Assembly (NCBI GenBank): GCA_031772625.1
Contig: CM062816.1
Coordinates: 1,666,203,385 to 1,666,267,384 of the forward strand
Reading direction: 5' to 3'
DNA length: 64,000 bases
DNA from: Pinus tabuliformis
Taxonomy: Eukaryota; Streptophyta; Pinopsida; Pinales; Pinaceae
The position numbers were made by a program, and so were the translations under genes. How positions within the stretch are numbered: position 1 is the first letter of the stretch; the number at the start of each line of letters is the position of its first letter. Below are positions 54,115-64,000 of this stretch, one piece after another. The notes beneath the pieces were generated by a model. It searched no databases. It worked only from the letters and a program-made list of their open reading frames with translations, and was not told where the DNA came from.

Positions 54115-55574
54115 TTTTTTTTCTAAGTAAGATTAATCTATTAACAAAGTAAGGGGGTAAAATTACAACGTGACCGAAGTCAAAACTCTGCTCTGAAGAG
54201 AGGCAGAACTGTCAAGATAAGCAGATAAGAAGACTGACCATGGGCAGTGAACTCATTCTTGAGCCTGTATTCAGGACCCACGCAGGGGAACAGGTTAAGA
54301 TCCTCTTGATGTTGAAGTGTAAACAAAAATTCAAAAATACACTAGAATTTCACATAACTGTTTGCACAAAAATCTTGCCCAGTTGTAAGGGCCGCACAAC
54401 ACGTAGACAAAGCAGAAGTGAGCATACTAGTCATCTAGAGGCTCTTCCACAATGCGGCACCATCCGAAATCAGACATATCCCTTGCTTGAGCAGCATTCT
54501 GATCGGAAGGACCAGGGTCAACTGGCGCCATCACCACATCCTGAGCGCTGCGAACCTGAACATCTGGAGCCTGCAGAGGCGCATTACCAATCCCCAGCTG
54601 GAGGGTCGAGGAAGGAACAGAGACAGCCCCAAATCCCTCCGGAAGAGAGCTAGAATCCTCCGTCTGAGCTGCCTCATGGAAAACCACCGAGATATGAGTT
54701 GTGATCCTTGGGCGATTCAGAGAGCTGTTAAAGGTGAAGATTGCGGAACCAGATGTGGGAGGAGGCCCTGGGTGATGGCTGGAGGAATGAAGCCGCCCTC
54801 TCCCACTGCGGGTGCTGGGGTAGTGGCCAGCAAACAACTCACTGGAAAGGGAAGGCGAATCAGAGGACGAACTTGAAGGCGCGCGCCGGGGCTGGCCCCT
54901 TCGGCACCGCATTCTATGGCGCAAGCGAGGCATCAGGGAGTTAGCAGCAGCGGGATACCAACTAGGCTGAGCAACTGCGTTGACAGGGAGATGGCAAAAG
55001 CGGGAGAGAAGCAAGGCTGAGCAACAGCTTTGACAACAAATCAGAACGACTTCAAAACAAAGGCTCGAGGCCCAGGAGAGGAGCCAGTGGATACACTGAG
55101 GCCGCTCCACCAAAAGAACAGAGCCAAGCACCGAGTTATTCTTCCTTGGAAAGTCCCGAGAGGCCTCAGGAATGACAGAGCCCTCATCAAGTAGACAAAA
55201 ATCAGAAATGAGGCCAGAGGCAAGAGAATGATGCGAGTGAGTCGACAAAGACAAATCCACTGTAAACCCAAGACTGAACCTTGCTTTATCATCCTCTGGC
55301 GCGCATCGAGAAGCGCCCTTCATAACTCTGGCATTGAAGAACGCCGTGTTCTGAGGTAGGCCGGAGCGTGCGGAGGGAAGAACCAGAGATGTATACATGC
55401 TGTGTGAACCAAAGCTGCTGGAGTGAAAGCAGATGAGCCCCGCTCTTCGCAAATGCCGAGAGCCCACTTCCATGCGTGTATTAATCCTTCTGTACTGGGT
55501 AGGCAAGTGTCGATCCACCTCGCCACACCCCTGTCCCTTCACATTTATGACTAGATTATGCACTCGCATCTGGG
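54115..55574 (-). mobile_element. Retroposed insert (non-LTR type) in the satellite
   Basis: Read on the minus strand it starts near 55574 and ends in a run of eight to nine A (T at 54115-54122). The flanks 54098-54114 and 55575-55591 match at 16 of 17 positions and share ACCCAATGGA, whereas the usual satellite text is ACCCAAGGGA. Poly-A plus a long target duplication is the known mark of target-primed reverse transcription. The insert is much less AT-rich than its surroundings. Source is unknown: a truncated or deleted LINE, or a processed copy of a cellular mRNA. Confidence 0.75.
54427..55569 (-). CDS. Uncharacterised 380-codon ORF in the retroposed insert
   Basis: The ATG lies six bases inside the 5' border of the insert, and the frame runs uninterrupted to a stop before about 300 bases of 3' sequence and poly-A. 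The conceptual protein starts MRVHNLVINVKG, has Cys-rich hydrophobic text in the middle (CFEVVLICCQSCCSALL), an Arg-rich patch (RHRMRCRRGQPRR), a serine run (SSSSSDSPSLSS), a Pro/Ser/His-rich stretch and an acidic end (VEEPLDD). No known domain, zinc knuckle or reverse transcriptase recognised. Overlapping open frames on the plus strand (54240-54653, 54487-54876) show that low AT content alone keeps frames open, so coding is not proven. Confidence 0.35.
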   Translation of the reverse strand: MRVHNLVINVKGQGCGEVDRHLPTQYRRINTRMEVGSRHLRRAGLICFHSSSFGSHSMYTSLVLPSARSGLPQNTAFFNARVMKGASRCAPEDDKARFSLGFTVDLSLSTHSHHSLASGLISDFCLLDEGSVIPEASRDFPRKNNSVLGSVLLVERPQCIHWLLSWASSLCFEVVLICCQSCCSALLLSRFCHLPVNAVAQPSWYPAAANSLMPRLRHRMRCRRGQPRRAPSSSSSDSPSLSSELFAGHYPSTRSGRGRLHSSSHHPGPPPTSGSAIFTFNSSLNRPRITTHISVVFHEAAQTEDSSSLPEGFGAVSVPSSTLQLGIGNAPLQAPDVQVRSAQDVVMAPVDPGPSDQNAAQARDMSDFGWCRIVEEPLDD

Positions 55575-58500
55575 ACCCAATGGATAAATATTATAAACCC
55601 AAAGGATAAATATTATAAACCCAAGGTATATAAAACCTAAGATAAATATTATAAACCCAAGGAAATAATAAACCCAAGAGATTAATATTAAAACCCAAGG
55701 GAATAATATTAAACCCAAGGGATTAATATTATAAACCCTAAGATAAATATTATAAAGGTATTAGACCATGGTTGATCATGGTTGATTTTCATATTCAGAC
55801 AATCTTTATCACAATGCGACATTTGACCATGGTTGACCATGATTGATTTTCATATTGAGAAAATCCTATTATAAACCCAAGGTATATAAACCCTAAGATA
55901 AACATTATAAACCCTAAAATAAACATGGTTGACCACAGATGATTTTCATAGTGACACAATCTTTGTCACAATGCAGTGTTGGAGTATGGTTGACCATGAT
56001 TAATTTTCATATTGAGACAACCTTTGGTATAATGAGACCTTAGAAAATGGTTGGCCATGGTTGACCATGGCTGATTTTCATATTGATACAATCTTTTTCA
56101 CAATACAACGTTGGACCATGGTTGACCATGGATGTCCATGGTTGTCAGAATGCGACGTTTGACCAAGACACAATCTTTGTTACAATGTGACTGTAAACCC
56201 CATAATAAACATGGTTGACCTTGGTTGACCATGTTTGATTTTCATATTGAGACAATCTTTCTCGCAATGCGAGGTTGGACCATGGTTGACCATGGATGAT
56301 CATGGTTGTCACAATGTGACGCTGGACCAAGGGATTGATAGTATAAACCCAAGGGATTAATTATAAAACGCCAAGGTATTATAAACCCAAGGGAATAATA
56401 TTAAACCCAAGGTATTAATATTATAAACCCAAGGTATATAAACCCTAAGATAAATATTATAAACCCAAGGGATTAATATTAAAAACCTAAGGGATTATAG
56501 ACCTAAGGGAATAATATTATAAACCCAAGGGATTAATATTATAAACCCAAGGTATATAAACCCTAAGATAAATATTATAAACCCAAGGAAATAATAAACC
56601 CAAGAGATTAATATTAAAAACCCAAGGGATTATAAACCCAAGGGAATAATATTAAACCCAAGGGATAAATATTATAAACCCTAAGATAAATATTATAAAG
56701 GTATTGGACCATGGTTGATCATGGTTGATTTTCATATTGAGACAATCTTTATCACAATGCGACATTGGACCATGGTTGACCATGGTTGACCATGATTGAT
56801 TTTCATATTGAGAAAATCCTATTATAAACCCAAGGTATATAAACCCTAAGATAAATATTATAAACCCTAAAATAAACATGGTTGACCATAAATGATTTTC
56901 ATATTGACACAATCTTTGTCACAATGCGACATTGGACAATGGTTGGCCATGGTTGATTTTCATATTAAAACAATCTTTGTCACAATGCGACGTTAGACCA
57001 TGGTTGTCACAATGTGACGTTGGACCAAGAGACAATATTTATCACAATGTGACCATGGTTAACCATGATTGATTGTAATGCTGAGACAATCTTTGTCATA
57101 ATGCAACGTTGGACCATGGTTGATCATGGTTGATTTTCATATTGAGACAATCTTTGTCACATGCGACATTGGACCATGGATGACCATGATTTATTTCATA
57201 TTTAGAAAAGCCTATTATAAACCTATATAAACCCTAAGATAAATATTATAAACCCAAAAATAAACATGGTTGACCACAAATGAGTTTTATAGTGACACAA
57301 TATTTGTCATAATGCAGTGTTGGACTATGGTTGACCATGATTGGTTTTCATATTGAGACAACCTTTGGCACAATGCAACATTGAAAAATGGTTGGACAAT
57401 GGTTGGCCATGGTTGACCATGGTTTATTTTCATATTGAGACAATCTTTGTCACAATACGACGTTGGACCATGGTTGTCACAATGTGACGTTTGACCAAGA
57501 CACAATCTTCATCACAATGTGACCATAAACCCCATAATAAACATGGTTTACCATGGTTGACCATGGTTGATTTTCATATTGAGACAATTTTTCTCGCAAT
57601 GCGACGTTGGACCATGGTTGTCACAATGTGACGCTACACCTAGGGATTGATAAACCCAGGGGATATGAACACTTCGATTGATAAACCCAAGGGACTGATA
57701 GTATAAACCCAAGGGATTAATTCTAAAACCCCAAGGTATTATAAATCCAAGGGAATAATATTAAACCCAAGGGAATAATATTATAAATCCAAGGGATTAA
57801 TATTATAAACCCAAGGTTTATAAACCCTAAGATAAATATTATAAACCCAAGGGAATAACAAACCTAAGGGAATAATATTAAAAACCCAAGGGAATAATAT
57901 TAAATCCAAGGGATAAATATTATAAATCCAAGGTATATAAACGATAAATATTATAAAGGTATTGGACCTTGGTTGATCATGGTTGATTTTCATATTGAGA
58001 CAATCTTGTTACAATGCGACATTGGACCATGGTTGACCATGATTGGTTTTCATATTGAGGAAAACCTATTATAAACCCAAGGTATATAAAATCTAAGATA
58101 AATATTATAAAACCCAAAATAAACATGGTTGATCATGGTTGACCATAGATGATTTTCATATTGACATAATGCTACGCTGGACTATGGTTGATCATGATTG
58201 ATTTTCATATTGGGACAACCTTTGGAACAATGCGGCGTTGGACAATGGTTGGCCGTGGTTGACCATGGTTGATTTTTATATTGAGACAACCTTTGTCACA
58301 ATACGATGTTGGACCATGGTTGACCATGATTGAGTTTATAAAACATGGTTGAACATGGTTGACAATGATCGATATTATAAACCCAAGGGAATAATAAACC
58401 CCAGGGATTGATATTATAAACCCAAGGGAATAATAAACCCCAGGGATTAATACTAAAAACCCAAGGTATTATAAACCTGAGGGAATAATATTAAACCCTA

Positions 58501-60287
58501 GGAATATGAACCCTTAGATTGATAAACACAAGCAATAGATATTATAAACCCAAGGGGATAATAAACCCATGGTATTAATACTAAAACCCCAAGGGATTAT
58601 CAACCCAAGGGCATAATATTAAACCCAAGGGACTAATATTTTAAACGCAACATATATAAACCCTAAGATAAATATTATAAACACTGAAATAAACATGGTT
58701 GACCATGGTTGATTTCCATATTGAGACAATCCTTGTCACAATGCGATGTTGGACCATGGTCGACCATGCTTAACCATGCTTGATTTTCATATCAAGACAA
58801 TCTTTGTCACAATGTGACATTCGACCATGGTTGACCATGATTATCATATTGAAACAATCTTTGTCATAATGCAACATTGGACCATGGTTGAGACAATGAT
58901 TGATTTTCATATTGAGACAATCTTTGTCACAATGTGACGTAGGAGCATGGCTAACCATGATTAACCATGGTTGACCACGATTGATTTTATAAAATATGGT
59001 TGACGATGGTTGACCATGATTGAATTTATAAAACATGGTTGACCATGATCAATATTATAAACCCAAGGGAATAATAAACCCTAGGGATTAATACTAAAAA
59101 CCCAAGGGATTATAAACTTAAGGGAATAATATTAAACCCTAGGAATATGAACCCTTAGATTAATAAACCCAAGGGATAAAAATTTATAAACCCAAGGTAT
59201 ATAAACACTAAGATAAATATTCTAAACCCTAAAATAAACATGGTTGACCATGGTTGACCATGGTGGATTTCCATATTGAGAAAATCCTTGTCACAATGCA
59301 ACATTGGACCATGGTTGACCATTTTTTACCATGATTGATTTTCATATCAAGACAATCTTTGTCACCATGTGACGTTCGACCATGGTTGACCAAGATTGAT
59401 TTTCATATTGAGACAATCATTGTCACAGTGCAACATTCGACCACAGTTGCCGATGGTTGACAATGATTAGCTCTGATTAACCATGGTTGACCATGATTGA
59501 TATTATAAACCCAATGGAATAATACTAAACCCAAGGTACCAATATTATAAACCTAAGGTATATAAACCCTAAGATAAATATTATAAACACTAAATTAAAC
59601 ATGGTTGACCATGGTTGATTTTCATATTGAGACAATCCTTGTCACAATGCAACGTTGGACCACGGTCGACCATGCTTAACTGTGGTTGATTTCATATCAA
59701 GACAATCTTTGTCACAATGTGACATTCGACCATTGTTGACCATGATTGACCATGGATGACAATGTTTGATTTTATAAAACATGGTTGAACATGGTTGACC
59801 AAGGTCATGATTGACCATGGTTGACAATGGTTGACCATGATTATCATATTGAGACAATATTTGTCATAATGTGACATTTGACCATGGTTGAGACAATCAT
59901 TGATTTTCATATTAAGACAATCTTTGTCACAATGCGACACTAGATAATGGTTGACCATGACTGATTTTATAAAATATTGTTGACCATGGTTGATTTTCAT
60001 ATTAGACAAGCTTTGTCACAATGAGATGATCAACCATGGTTGACCATGATTGACCATGGTTGATTTTCATATCCAGACAATCTTTGTCACAATGAGATGA
60101 TCAACCATGGTTGACCATGTTTGACTAAAGATGACTATGAGTGAACAATGTTGACTATCATTGAGTATGGTATACATATAGTTGATTAACATTGACCATA
60201 GTTGACTATTAATTATTATTATTATTAAATCTTATATCCTAAACCTTGTATTAAAAACTCTAATAAGTAAAACCCTAATATTAAGCC

Positions 60288-60290
<3 letters not shown>

Positions 60291-60322
<32 letters not shown>
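60291..60322. repeat. (AT)n microsatellite at the right satellite edge
   Basis: About 15 AT units followed by GTATATCC, between the last satellite-like text and the 15-bp minisatellite region. Confidence 0.9.
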
Positions 60323-60325
<3 letters not shown>

Positions 60326-60508
60326 CCAAGTTATGAAATACTAATTTTTTTGGGGTGGTGTAGTTATCTTTAATTTTTAGATTATTAAACATTTTTATTA
60401 TTTTAGTGTTGAGATTGCAACAAGATGATGGAGCTTAGTGAAAAGAGTCGCCTTCACTAAGTGGGCCCGTAGGCAAATTATGGCGCAAGTTCTATTTTTT
60501 CCAGCAGG

Positions 60509-60610
60509 GATGATCACAGTATGGGTGACCACAGTGTGGGTGACCACAACATGGGTGATCACAGTGTGGGTGACCACATTGTGAGTGATCACAGTGTGAG
60601 TGATCAAAGT
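60509..60610. repeat. 15-bp minisatellite, nearly seven units
   Basis: Units of the type GGTGACCACAGTGTG and GGTGATCACAGTGTG; most contain GGTGACCAC or GTGATCAC, which is palindromic. The 15-base period keeps a frame open on the minus strand (Thr-His-Val repeats), not taken as a gene. Confidence 0.92.
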
Positions 60611-60626
60611 CTATTTTTAGACTGGC

Positions 60627-61577
60627 TGTCAAAAATAGAAAAGTCAAATATTATTGTCTCATAACAATATTTGGACTATAAACTTGATCTTATTCTCTTG
60701 GAGCACTTAAGGATGAGCTACGGATGTGGTACATGCAGATCCCAGAAGGAAATACATGGTTACCTATGGGATGACTAATATTTGCATGCAGGACTTCAGT
60801 TAGAACTCAAGTGAGTTGAGTTTAGTGGACTGGAGTTGGAGTTGATGGAGTTGTGTTCAATTTAGCTTTGTTAAACTGGTTGTATTTAGTCTAACTGGCA
60901 AATAGACTAGAGATGGGTTGGGTGAATTAGTTATTAATTAATTCACAAGTTATTAACTCATAATGCAACTATAGAATACATCAGTTAACTCAGTTGCATG
61001 TCAGTGCATGTTCAGTTCAGCAGGGACAGGTGTTAGAGGATCAGATTGCTATCAGTTGTGACTATAGCTGTGCATGATGATTTGCACAATCAGAGGGATT
61101 GAGTATGCCAATGAATTGGCCAATATCAAGAATTGTAGCCCGTGCTCATGTCCAACAGAGTGTGAGTGATTCTTTGCAGGTGAAATACAAGTTTGGTAAA
61201 CCATTCTCATCAGTTCTTGAGCAGGTATTGAGCTAGAGAGGCAGGCAAGCAGTGGAATAGATTTGGAGATCAGATCTGAGCTGTATTGTGTGTAACAGGT
61301 GGAGCTGGTACTGGATTGCTTGTGATAAGCATTGTACTTTGTAATGTTACATTGTCTCAATCATTAATATACAGATAGTGTGGGGTTTTTAGCGAGATGC
61401 TTTCCCCGGGTTACATACTGTGTTAATGTGTGAATGCTCTTGATGTTTTATTGTTATTGATGCTGCTATATTGATGATCAACGTAGAGGAGCTTATGTAT
61501 TGTGTATGTATATTGCAATAGTACATGATCAGGATAATCTCTGTTGATTATGTGTTAAATTATTCAAAATTTCTACA
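60627..61577 (+). repeat. 5' LTR of the right-hand copia element
   Basis: Starts TGTCAAAAATAG and ends TTTCTACA at the PBS. An imperfect inverted repeat (GTCAAATATTATTG at 60643, ACAATATTTGGAC ending at 60675) lies in the same place as the hairpin in the other copia LTR. U5 text GGGGTTTTTAGCGAG and TTTCCCCGGG corresponds to the other LTR. The left border is inferred from this match. Confidence 0.72.
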
Positions 61578-61632
61578 TGGTATCAGAGCGAGCTAGATAA
61601 TTGTAGAAAAAATTTCTACATGGTATCGGAGC
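61578..61632 (+). other. Primer binding site and a duplicate of it
   Basis: TGGTATCAGAGC at 61578-61589 follows the LTR. TTTCTACATGGTATC.GAGC recurs, with TGGTATCGGAGC at 61621-61632, 43 bases on. Between them TGTAGAAA (61602) and TTTCTACA (61613) form an 8-bp inverted repeat. Confidence 0.85.
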
Positions 61633-61879
61633 TGTTGATCATCAGATCTACTATTCAGGAAGTGTTTACATTCTATTTCTTCAGGCAGAGTCTGTAATCG
61701 GGCTAGGTAGCCTCTGGATTCATCCTTCCTTTGGAAGGTGAGATATCCGGTGAATGCCCATACAGTCAATCTCTGTACGAGAAATATTGTGTTCTCACGA
61801 ATCTTAGATCCGAGGCGGTTGAGTTGGTTGCTGGTGGAATTCGAATTTGCAGCAGTGTTTTCTTGGTGACAACGCAGCA

Positions 61880-64000
61880 ATGTCTTTCAACAGATTGCGA
61901 TTGGAGTATGCTCTTGAGGGCATCTCAAACTATATTGCATGGAAGGACAGGATGGAGGCAGTATTGGATGATAACGGGCTGAAGGAGTTCATAGAGACGG
62001 ATGTCCCAAAGCCTACTGATGCTACTCAAGCTGATGCTTGGCAAAAGAAGACCGCAAAATGTCGAAGGATTCTGTTGGAGGGCGTGAAGGATCACATTGT
62101 GTCCAGCCTCCATGGAAAGGCTACTCCATATTTGATGTGGAAATCATTAACAGAATTATTCCAAAGCAAGAGCGATCAGAGGAAGCTGGCGCTCAAAGAT
62201 AAACTCAGAAACATCAAATGCGAGAAGGGTGACAGTATACCCAAGTATCTCACGAAGTTCACTTAGTGTCGAGATGAGCTGGGAAGTGTGGGGGTTACTG
62301 TCGATGATGAGGACTTGGTGAGCTTGGCTCTCCTTGGTCTTCCGAAGAGTTGGCATTCCTATCAGGACTCTGTCAATGGTCGGGAGAAATTGCCAGGATG
62401 GGAAAGACTATGGTCAGATCTTGTGCAGGAGGAGATCAGGCAGAGTACCAGGGACGGATCTTCATCAAAGGGAGCTGATGAAGAGAATTGTGCTTTGGCT
62501 GCCAAAGCAAAGAAAGGGAAGAGCAAGAAAGCTTCTCAGTCTGGTGCGAAAGGTAAGAAGCAGGATATGTCCAAGGTGAAGTGTTTTCACTGTCACCAGC
62601 ACGGACACTATGCCACTAATTGTTCGCAGAAGAAGAAGAACAAGCAGGCCGCTGGATCTTCAGCAGGAGAGGCTCTAGCCTCACAGTTTGAGCTTGATTT
62701 TTCATTGATCGCATGCTTGGTTTCAAGTGTGATGGGATCGGTGTGGTTCTTGGACAGTGGTGCGTCTTTTCACATGACGGGAGATAGAGATTTGTTCTCT
62801 GATCTGGAGGACAAAGATCTTGGAGTGCACATCGAGATGGGCGATGATGGTAGATACAGTGCGACCGGTATCGGTACCATTTCCTTTGAGAGGGAGTCTG
62901 GTAAACCCTTCGTATTAAAGGAAGTCATGCATGTTTCAGGATTGAAGAAGAATCTTATCTCAGTGGCGATGTTAGAAGACAAGGGGTATGATGTTGTTTT
63001 CAGCGAGGGAAAGGCTTTCTTATGCAGCAAGACAACTGGTGAGACCCGGAAGATAGGGGTTCGAGTGAGGAACCTCTATCAGTTGCATGTAGATGGATGT
63101 GCAACAATGGCGAGCAAGGCAGAAGGATTGGTGAGCTGGGATGATGGCGAGTTGTGGCACAGGAGATTGGGTCACCTTCACCATGGAGCCTTGAAGATAC
63201 TGCAGCAGATCACTACAGGGCTTCCTAAAGGCACACTTGCGCAGTCAGATCAATGCAAGGGGTGTACTTTGGGGAAGTTTGTGAAAGCCACCTTTCACGA
63301 GAAGGATAGTCTCGCCACGATGATCCTTGAGAGAATTCACACAGACGTGTGTGGACCTTTCTCAATTGCTTCGACAACAAAACACAGGTATTATGTGATT
63401 TTTGTTGATGATTTCTCTCGTAAGTGCTGGATCTTCTTCATGCAGAAGAAGAGCGAGACATATTCAAAGTTATATGAATTCAAAGCACTGGTCGAGAAGG
63501 AGTCAGGGAAGAAGGTGAAGGCTCTTAGGAGCGATAATGGTGGTGAATACATCTCGGACGAGTTCAAGGATTTCTGCAAGGCAGAAGGGATTCGTATAGA
63601 GCTCATAGCTCCCCATAACCCACAACAGAACGGGGTAGCTGAGCGGAAGAACAGAATGATTGTGGGTGCTGCACGGGCAATGTTGCATGATCAGGGCCTA
63701 CCCCTTCAATTGTGGGCGAAAGCATGCAATACAACAGTTTATGTGTAGAACCGTTGTCCTCATAGGATACTTGGCATGAGTACACCCGAGGAGACTTATT
63801 ATGGTAAGAAGCCTGATCTTTCTCATCTGAGGATTTTTGGTGCTAACGTTTACATGCATGTGACAAAGGATGCCAGGAAGAAGTTGGAGCCGACCGCAGA
63901 GGTTGGGATATTTGTGGGGTACACTGATACGCCCCACAACTATCGTGTGTATTTTCCAGACAGTGGTAAAACTGTTGTGCGACGGGATATAAAATTTCAG
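61880..64000 (+). pseudogene. copia gag-pol (gag, protease, integrase), two amber codons
   Basis: One frame from MSFNRLRLEYALEG to the window edge, broken only by TAG at 62264-62266 and 63746-63748. Gag of the UBN2 type with knuckle CFHCHQHGHYATNC near 62583; protease WFLDSGASFHM near 62747; GAG-pre-integrase and zinc site (HRRLGHLHH, CKGCTLGK) near 63160-63280; integrase Asp in HTDVCGPF, Asp in LRSDNGGEY and Glu in NPQQNGVAERKN, all present; then LRIFGANVY and FVGYTDT. Except for the two TAG codons the part shown looks functional. The second TAG is at the homologous codon of the TAG at 26534. Confidence 0.9.

Larger units (their letters stand above)
53932..60280. repeat. Composite satellite array with two module types
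   Basis: Module 1 carries TTGATTTTCATATTGAGACA, ATCTTTGTCACAATGCGAC and TTGGACCATGGTTGACCATG. Module 2 carries AATATTAAACCCAAGGGAT, AATATTATAAACCCAAGG and TATATAAACCCTAAGATAAA. They alternate in blocks. A higher-order copy is marked by AAAGGTATT followed by GACC at 55754, 56697 and 57955 (spacing 943 and 1258). Interrupted at 54115-55574 by a retroposed insert. Minus-strand ORFs made of HCDKDCLNMKINHGQPW are translations of module 1 and are not taken as genes. Confidence 0.93.
60627..64000 (+). mobile_element. Ty1/copia element, left part, running off the window
   Basis: 5' LTR 60627-61577, PBS 61578-61589, gag-pol from 61880 to the right edge. It is a better preserved relative of the copia element at 23099-32668. 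The window ends within the region between integrase and reverse transcriptase, so completeness and the target site cannot be judged. It sits directly beside the 15-bp minisatellite. Confidence 0.9.

Noticed and set aside
54240..54876. Two plus-strand ORFs in the retroposed insert
   Set aside because: The poly-A end shows the insert is oriented to the minus strand; these frames are probably by-products of low AT content.
56145..60009. Minus-strand ORFs with repeated HCDKDCLNMKINHGQPW peptides
   Set aside because: They are the satellite module read in one frame; units vary in length and frame from copy to copy, so no single protein is maintained.
53932..60280. Regularly repeated array as a CRISPR-like structure
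   Set aside because: Units are degenerate, of variable length and without unique spacers, and the context is a plant nuclear genome.
53932..60280. Interstitial telomere array
   Set aside because: AAACCCTAA occurs once per longer unit and is never iterated head to tail as in a telomere.

Overview
This 64-kb window is nuclear DNA from a seed plant with a large, repeat-rich genome. It holds one convincing host gene, a three-exon GH17 beta-1,3-glucanase with plant-type splice sites, among Ty3/gypsy and Ty1/copia LTR retrotransposons, solo or fragmentary LTRs, minisatellites and AT-rich filler. The nesting, very long LTRs and 2.2-kb repeat-filled intron would suit a gymnosperm, but that is a weak inference; nothing here fixes the species. 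No bacterial operon, organelle gene, CRISPR array, rRNA or tRNA was seen.

Layout. 1-4036: right part of a short-LTR chromodomain gypsy element (copy 1; Reina-like, inferred), broken by three single-G deletions. 4037-10210: LTR-like debris with a 53-57 bp minisatellite, a 133-bp duplication and a long LTR-like block whose GC-rich part carries six perfect TGACGTCA palindromes. 10211-15328: mostly AT-rich sequence without a recognisable gene. 15329-19014: the glucanase gene, with signal peptide exon, catalytic exon and a third exon coding a hydrophobic GPI-type tail. 19015-23098: AT-rich flank and a possible LINE ORF1 scrap.

23099-32668 is a nested stack. A decayed copia element contains a 601-bp solo LTR (5-bp TSD TCTGT), and further along a structurally complete 5847-bp gypsy element (copy 2; 5-bp TSD CTAGA, PBS, PPT, LTRs about 1.2% different). 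Copy 2 keeps one reading frame of about 1494 codons interrupted by only two stops. 34283-46610 is an old, long-LTR chromodomain gypsy element (Tekay-like, inferred) with a 1.57-kb tandem duplication over its 5' LTR/flank junction. 46611-53560 is AT-rich with a minus-strand gag relic.

53932-60280 is a composite satellite built of two modules, one rich in TTGACC and CCATGG, the other rich in AAACCC. It is interrupted by a 1460-bp minus-strand retroposed insert with poly-A, a 17-bp near-perfect target duplication and an uninterrupted 380-codon ORF of unknown function. From 60627 to the right edge lies the left part of a second, better preserved copia element.

The elements are not functionally connected with the glucanase gene as far as can be seen. 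I did not find a clear new biological system. The strongest leads are the retroposed ORF inside the satellite, the satellite itself, the helically phased TGACGTCA array, and the excess of TAG stops at glutamine positions across unrelated elements, which fits decay of CHG-methylated cytosines.
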